Shown piece after piece: positions 57,778-64,000 of a DNA stretch of 64,000 bases. Position 1 is the first letter of the stretch; each line of letters opens with the position of its first letter. The position numbers and the translations under genes are program-made. Source of the DNA: Rutidosis leptorrhynchoides (Eukaryota > Streptophyta > Magnoliopsida > Asterales > Asteraceae); NCBI RefSeq assembly GCF_046630445.1, contig NC_092343.1:137013501-137077500 (forward strand). The letters run 5' to 3'. The notes below the pieces were generated by a model. That model did not search any database and was not told the origin of the DNA. It worked only from the letters and a program-made list of their open reading frames with translations.

Positions 57778-59947
57778 TTTGGTTGTAGGGAGTTAGGCTG
57801 CATTGATGTCGTTACCCGAGTCAATAGGGTGCATTAGTGAGTCTAGTCTACAGCCCGACCTATAATATATTATTATATGTGATTATTTGTATCGTATTGG
57901 TATGTATATTGTTTTCATATACGTACATCTCTGTTATGTTCTGAATCCGGGAGGAACTCCCATTCCGATTTAAACATATTCTTCGACTCATGCGAGTTTA
58001 TCTTTATAAGAACACCTCGGATAGTGAAACCGATGGATGTCATTCTTGACTTCTGAAATTCTCGATATTTCTATGTCATCTATTATGGTTATGTATATAA
58101 CGTTTGAGTTATATTACGTGAGATGTCATTCTTGACTTCTAAATGCTCAGCATTTCAATGTCAGCTATTTTGTTTAAGTATATAACATTCTTGTTATATT
58201 ACGTGCCTTTTTGCCGTTGTGCCTTTATGCTTTGGGTTGCGAACCGGAAACGTCATTCTTGACACGTGATGATTTTGAGACTTTAAAGACATTTTTATGT
58301 CATCGTTACTCTTATTCATTACTTTTGATGCTTTTGTCATTTGTGCTATCCTTAGTACATTGTTTAAGAAATGGTTTTAGAGAAATTATGTGGAAATTTG
58401 AGGTTGATCGCGTGTCCTGACCTCATGTAGTGCTATTGGAATGGAACTATGAATTAGTATAATATAATGACCTCAGGCCAACGTGATTATATTACGTTAA
58501 TTCATATAGAAATTCCAATATTGTGACATGAGGAATAGAAAGCGAGTCAAAGAAAATTTTTACACCACTCATTCAGAAAATTCCAATGTTATTACATGAG
58601 TAAGGAAAGTACTCATTTTCTAAATTGTTGAGATACGGGAAACTCGTTTTAACCAAACTACATATCTCATGCTTTATCCTTTATACCTCACTTGTTAGCG
58701 ACAGCTTCGCACGTGAACAGTTTGCCCAAGGACTTGTGTCCTGATAATAGTCAAAATAATATTTAGCTCATTGGTTTTCATGACCTCGTAACATTTGTTG
58801 GTCAAATGTCGCACGACGATTCAAGTCCTTCACTCGATCTTCTATGAACTTATTTCAACTCGTAACCTCTGAAATATGAATACCCTACTTATCATCAGAA
58901 TTTTCACACATTTGTTTAATTGGGCGGTCCTCATGGGATTTATGGACGAATGGAAGAAATAAGATTTTCTGTCACGTATGCAATTTATACAATCACATAT
59001 GTACGTATAAAATTAAATAAATAAATTTAACTTAACTTATGTTGGTTAGTACATACTAAATTATACCTTCAAAATTATTTTAAAACAACTCCTTTATTGA
59101 GTTGTTTAACTAAGTCAAATTGTTTTACGTAAAATGGTACACGTTGTACATACTTTTAAATTTACTAAGAATTTCGTTCCGTTTATGGGGTCACATTAAA
59201 AGTTTAAAGCTTTTTTCAAAACTTCTTTGATTGATTATATTAAAATTTTCGCATTACTCTACAGTTTGTTTGGATCACAGTTCTTCTCATCCTCCGTTTA
59301 AGGATGAAACTTACCATTAAGTTCACTGATAAAAACTCTTACGCCACTTTGGATGGCCGTTTTATAAAATTGTTGGGAAGTCTTTGCGCTCATTAAATTT
59401 CCCCTCTTGTGGTTGGACATGACCGAAACGCGGACTAATAAATCAGTTTCCGAGGTACGTTCAGTGGTCACCCTGTTCTCAGGAAAGGCACTGGGTGGGT
59501 TTCTACCCCAACTGTTGTTATAGTTGGTATCACAGATAGATATTACACTAGATCATCTGAGAAGTTTCTACTCTTGATATTTACGGCTAACCACGACACC
59601 CTCGTAAACATCAATCCTATGATTAAATACTTTGAGGTGCACGAAATCATTTTTGGAGATTCATCTCACCTGGAGTCGACTATTCTTTATAACTCATGAT
59701 CCATATTTCTTTTCATCCGCACCTTAATTTAAGAATAAGGATGAATCCTAGATTGACTCGCTCATTGTGCGAGGAAGTTCACTCTCGTTGAAAGATCACA
59801 CCTTTCGTACGTTCCCCTTTCAGAAATGTAATGAATTTTACTTTGAAATCTATGATCCTTGTTATCCCCTTTGAAGGAATTGCCTTAAACACCTATACCA
59901 CTGATATGGATACTCTGTGTATTTCTTCCTTCGTTGGTTGCAACTAT
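57778..59947 (+). other. Leader and unrecognisable gag-protease region of F
   Basis: 57778-58600 resembles the leader of C (a shared nattatattacg and gcgagtcaa-gaaaatttt order near 58450-58560). From about 58650 to 59947, where gag and protease should be, I find no Gag core, zinc knuckle or DSGA and no long frame. The region is either too decayed or replaced. Confidence 0.5.
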
Positions 59948-61942
59948 ATTTCATTCGTCCCAGTTCGTCCCCTTGGGGAGCTCCAGTTCTGTTCGTTAAA
60001 AAGAAAGATGGTTCCTTCCGTTTGTGTATTGATTATCGTGAGTTGAACAAGCTTACAGTTAAGAACCGTTACCATCTTCTAAGAATTGATGATCTGTTCG
60101 ATCAAATTCAAGGTTTATCTGTTTATTCTAAGATCGATCTTCATTCTGGTTATCACTAACTGCGGGTTAAAGAAACTGATGTTCCGAAAACCGCATTTCG
60201 TACTCGTTATGGTCACTACGAATTCCTTGTTATGCCGTTCGGATTAACTAACACACCTGCAGTGTTCATGGACCTCATGAACCGTGTGTGTAGACCCTAT
60301 CTGGACAAATTCGTTATCGTTTTCATCGATGATATTCTCATCTACTCCAAGAGTGATCAAGAGCACGAAGAACATTTGAAGTTAGTGCTCGATTTGTTAA
60401 GAAAAGAAGAACTATATGCTAAGTTTTCAAAGTGTGCATTTTGGCTGAAAGAAGTTCAATTCCTTGGACACGTTGTTAGTAAGAAGGGAATTCAAGTTGA
60501 GCCTGCTAAGATTGAGGCGATTGAGAATTGATAAATTTCGAAAACTCTTACTCAGATTCGTCAGTTTCTAGGATTAGCAGGTTATTATAGAAGGTTCATT
60601 CAAGATTTCTCTCGAATAGCTAAACCTCTGACTGCTTTAACGCACAAGGGGAAGAAGTATGAGTGGAAGGATGAACAAGATGCCGCTTTCCAAACTCTGA
60701 AGAAGAAATAAACTTCCGCTCCGATATTATCACTACTTGAGGGTAATGATGATTTTGTTGTCTATTGTGATGCATCGCGTAAGGGCTTTGGTTGTGTTTT
60801 GATGCAACGAAAGAAAGTCATCGCTTACGCTTCACGTCAGTTAAAGATCTATGAACAAAATTATACAACCCATGATTTAGAGTTTGGAGCTGTTGTGTTT
60901 GCGCTTAAGATTTGGAGACATTATCTATATGGGGTCAAAAGTACAGTGTACACTGATCACAAAAGTTTTCAACATATCCTTGATTAGAAACAGTTAAATA
61001 TGAGACAGCGAAGATGGATTGAGTTATTGAAAGATTATGATTGTGAACTCCTTTATCACCCAGGAAGGGCCAATGTTGTGGCCGATGCGTTAAGTCAAAA
61101 AGAGAGAGTTGAACCTCGCAGGTTTAGAGCCTTGAACATGACCATTCGAACAAACCTTGCAAGGTAGATTCTTGTGGCTCAATAAGAAGCCTTGAAAGAG
61201 GAGAATTTTGCGAACGAGAAGGTTAGAGGCTTGAGTAAACAGTTAGAGGTGCGAGCAGATGGTAATCGGTTTTTTGCGGGACACCTTTAGGTTCCGAAAT
61301 TCGGTTATTTGCGACAACTTGTTTTAGATGAAGCTCATAAGTTAAGATACTCTATTCACCCTGGTTCAGGGAAGATGTATCATGATCTCAAGGAGCTATA
61401 TTGGTGGCCTAAATTGAAAGCTGATGTGGCTACTTATGTGGCTAAGTGTTTGACTTGTACTAAAGTTAAAGCTGAACATCAGAAACCGTCCGGACTTTTA
61501 GTACAACCTGAGATTCCCGAGTGGAAGTGGGAAGGTATTGCAATGGACTTTATTACGAAGTTACCGAGAGTTGTGGGTGGTTATAATACCATTTGGGTTA
61601 TTGTTTACCGACTCACTAAGTTAGCTCATTTCTTGCCGATTAAGGAAACTGATTCGATGGAGAAAATTACTCGTTTGAATTTAAAAGAAATTGTTTCAAG
61701 ACATGGTGTTCCCGTATCTATTATTTCAGACCATGACAGTCGATTTACATCGAGGTTTCGGCAATCTCTACAGGAAGCTTTGGGAACAAAGTTGGATATG
61801 AGCACTGCTTATCATCTACAGATGGATGGTCAGGGAGAAAGGACCATTCAAACGTTGGAAGACATGTTGCGAGCGTGCGTTATTGATTTTGGTAATGGTT
61901 GGGATAGATATTTGCCGTTGGCCGAATTTTCTTATAATAACA
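59948..61942 (+). pseudogene. pol: Pol of element F: RT, RNase H, integrase, many stops
   Basis: Begins abruptly [22 protein letters not shown] has [26 protein letters not shown] followed by TAA (60157-60159), and [21 protein letters not shown] near 60530 replaces Trp-Glu of EKWETP. RNase H has [15 protein letters not shown] and [11 protein letters not shown] plus a stop. Stops near 61165-61290 lie in the connector. Integrase from 61309 is open ([58 protein letters not shown]), although IVDRLTK reads IVYRLTK and SDRDSRF reads SDHDSRF. It is cut at 61943 by G within EFSYNN. Confidence 0.9.
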
Positions 61943-62016
61943 TGTAACGACCCAACCCGTTAACCAACCAAAAACGCAGCATAAAAAAAAAATTTAAAAC
62001 TGAGCTGACCAGATGA

Positions 62017-62060
62017 GGTGCGCGGCGCGCACCCACACCTGTGCGCGGCGTGCACAGGGC
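62017..62060. repeat. GC-rich palindromic block in G
   Basis: tgcgcggcgcgcac and tgtgcgcggcgtgcac, related to the gcgcggcgcgcc block of the C LTR and followed by a similar ggcctgg and ctgtcca context. Confidence 0.75.
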
Positions 62061-62750
62061 CTGGCAGCCCGCTGTCCACTTTTTCCAATTTTCGTAAAAA
62101 GATCTCTTGCTTCCCGACACTTTTAGACCAAAAGCTTTTCACAACATTTTATATTAGTTAAAACTTACACGTTCCAATAATAAAATGAGTTTTACGAGAC
62201 CGGGCCCACATCGACCGTTTTACGACTTTTGTACAAAATACAAATTTTCAACCGTATTGTTTTTAACACAAAATAAATACCGAGCATGGCGATTGAGAAT
62301 ATGCTACCCAATCTTAATCAAATTCAAAAGCAAGATCTTCTAAGCAACTACGCAAGTCCACTAGCCCCCACGCTTACCCGATCCACCATCTCCAAGCAAA
62401 TCTATAAAAAAGTCAACAACGAGAGGGTAAGCTAATGCTTAGTGAGTGAAAATATACTACATACATATATATGCATAAAATGGACACGTCACACAAATAA
62501 TCAAATACCGCATACCGGAGCATCCAAGCATAAAGGCAAGCTAATCTAAGCATACCGTACGATCACTAAGCAACAACCTAAAATACATCAACAAACATAA
62601 GTTCACCAACGACGATGTGAACAACGCCAAATAGCTACACCCGGAGGGTTAGCTACATCACAACAATACATCAATATATATAACAATTTATATATAAACG
62701 CCCAAGGTTAACCCCTTAACCCAATACCGAAAACCAAATACCACAACGAA

Positions 62751-62943
62751 GATTGGCCGAACAACACAAGCCTTAGTGAATTCGCACAACCCGATATTCA
62801 CTTCTTCACCAATTCAACAACTGAGGTTGGCCGAACTACCTGAGCCTTAGTGAATTCGCACAACCCGAGATTCACTACCTCATCAACAAGATGACCGAAC
62901 AACCCGAGTCATCATGAATCCGCACTACCCGAGATTCACTACC
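62751..62943. repeat. Tandem repeat of about 65-72 bp, three units, in G
   Basis: Each unit has the order gaccgaacaac or ggccgaac, then ccgagcc/gtca, gaattcgcacaacccgagat and tcactac. Confidence 0.8.
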
Positions 62944-64000
62944 CAAAATATTATGCATACGAGCAAACCGATATTCATTTCCCACACCATAACCCACGCC
63001 CTCGGGGTTATAACTCCGAATCATAATCCATGTGATATCGTACACATAAGTGTGCAACTCGCCAACGGTGGTCAACCAAAACGCACAACCGTGCCAATTG
63101 GATGTATTACAAGTCCATAAAAATCCACCTATATGTGAAGTGAGCTCTATAACCGAGAACCACTTCACCCGACCCGCACCCATCCTACACATACATATAC
63201 ACATAGGATATTAAAACTCACCTTGTCGTCTTGATGAATGCTTCCAAGTAATCCGCAACTCGTCAATGGAAAGTACCTATTCCTTTATCACAATTACAAC
63301 AACACACTTAGAGTCGATTTACAACCAACCCAATTCGACACTTAGTGCAAATTCGACCAATTGCACTCATAAACACAAAACGCGTCCAAACTAACCAATA
63401 ATCACTAATCACAAGCGAACATGGTTCTAATATGCCAATGAACCCAATCTTAAGTGTTAAACACTTATCAATCTCAAAATCAACCAAAAACCCTAATTTT
63501 GACTCAATTCCAAAATTAGTCTTTCAAACACACAAAAAGGGTTCCAATACTTCCATAATCACTAAACCTAGTGATTAAACCCAATTACAAGTCCTAATCA
63601 TAACCAATTTGTACACCAACCCAAAATCTACCAACAATAACAATAAACCCGATTACAAGCAACACTAAACTCACTTCATGAGTTTAAATGGGTTTATCAA
63701 CAATTTAAGTTCAAACCCTAACTTGAATATCAAAATCAAACAATGAAATTCGGATTTAGAACTTACCACAACAACCAAAATGAAGCTAATAACGAGGTGA
63801 ACAACTTTAAAACCCGAGACTTTGATCAATTCAAACTCCTTCCTCTCCAAAGCCCCAATTCTCTCACTAGAATTCTCCTTCTCTCTCTAAGATACTTGAG
63901 AGTGATGAATGGATGTGAAAATGATCTAAAAGTGGATCCAAACCAGCTGATAAGGCCTGAGATCCGGCCTCAAATGAAAAGACCAAAAAGCCCTTCATTA

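Larger units (their letters stand above)
54449..61942 (+). mobile_element. Element F: decayed Tekay-like LTR retrotransposon inserted in E, split by G
   Basis: 5' LTR 54449-57761, primer site, 2.2 kb without recognisable gag, then RT-RNase H-integrase up to the G insertion. Its 3' half and target duplication are right of the window. Its pol and LTR differ from A/D and B, so it is a third Tekay-like family. Confidence 0.85.
61943..64000 (-). repeat. LTR of element G, inserted in F integrase, runs out of the window
   Basis: The boundary is sharp: F integrase homology stops and tgtaacgaccc begins. On the minus strand this is a typical LTR end, GGGTCGTTACA, and minus-strand signals resemble the leader boxes of the other LTRs (CTCACTAAGC, GTTGTTGAC and a TTTTTATAG acceptor near 62410-62455). 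I therefore read it as the 3' LTR of a minus-strand element. No coding sequence is seen; short open frames are repeats. Confidence 0.6.

Noticed and set aside
58211..58420. 69-codon frame in F leader
   Set aside because: Hydrophobic chance frame in an AT-rich leader, no homologue in the other elements.
59521..59560. Second primer-site-like string gttggtatcacag in F
   Set aside because: Not next to an LTR end and lies in decayed sequence; the true primer site is at 57766.
62875..63204. 109-codon frame in G
   Set aside because: Overlaps the tandem repeat and shows no domain.
1..64000. CRISPR arrays, rRNA or tRNA genes, bacterial operons
   Set aside because: None seen; the repeats are LTRs, microsatellites and minisatellites of a plant nuclear genome. 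The only tRNA-like matches are 12-base primer sites.

Overview
The window reads as plant nuclear heterochromatin made almost entirely of nested LTR retrotransposons. I see no convincing single-copy host gene, rRNA or tRNA. The dominant family is Ty3/gypsy chromovirus-like (Tekay type): very long LTRs of 2.4-3.5 kb, a tRNA-iMet-type primer site, fused gag-pol with CCHC knuckles, DSGA protease, FIDD reverse transcriptase, RNase H, integrase and a C-terminal chromodomain-like segment. The overall look suggests a eudicot, perhaps Asteraceae. That taxonomic guess is inference only.

Layout. H is the oldest layer (30074-31658, + strand) and is only a gag-side remnant. Two elements sit in H. The first is A (+ strand, enters from the left edge, 3' LTR ending at 30073). 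A is split by B (- strand, 8988-26174, 5-bp duplication agtag), and B is split by C (+ strand, 8988-26174 interior, at 13385-22018, duplication acact). The second is E (+ strand, from about 31659), a Tat-type Ty3/gypsy element. E is split by D (- strand, 34318-47546, duplication ggcat), carries an antisense gene downstream of pol, and is then entered by F (+ strand, from 54449). F is split by G (an LTR from 61943 to the right edge, probably - strand). A 680-bp hAT-type MITE lies in H at 30275-30954.

Most interesting content. (1) A and D are two insertions of one family that carries, between the 5' LTR and gag, an acidic ORF and an F-box-like gene of about 230 codons. Each copy is broken by a different mutation, so the cargo was intact in the ancestor. 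B has the acidic ORF but no F-box gene. (2) LTRs of A, B, C, D and F, although dissimilar overall, share a 52-77 nt exon-like block flanked by splice signals and followed by a 478-518 nt intron-like block, suggesting a conserved spliced leader. (3) C has two LTRs of equal length that look identical and an open gag, but a ruined, collinear pol with three oligo-A tracts, as expected of a gag-only element mobilised in trans. (4) E shows three precise GT-AG introns in pol and an antisense gene with two more. (5) A, D and F all have TGA at the same tryptophan codon between RT and RNase H.

No element here looks autonomous: every pol is broken by stops, frameshifts or insertions. The open frames still uninterrupted are C gag, A gag-protease (up to a frameshift), the acidic ORFs of B and D, and a 29-codon ORF in D. 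All alignments were done by eye; identities and ages are not computed.
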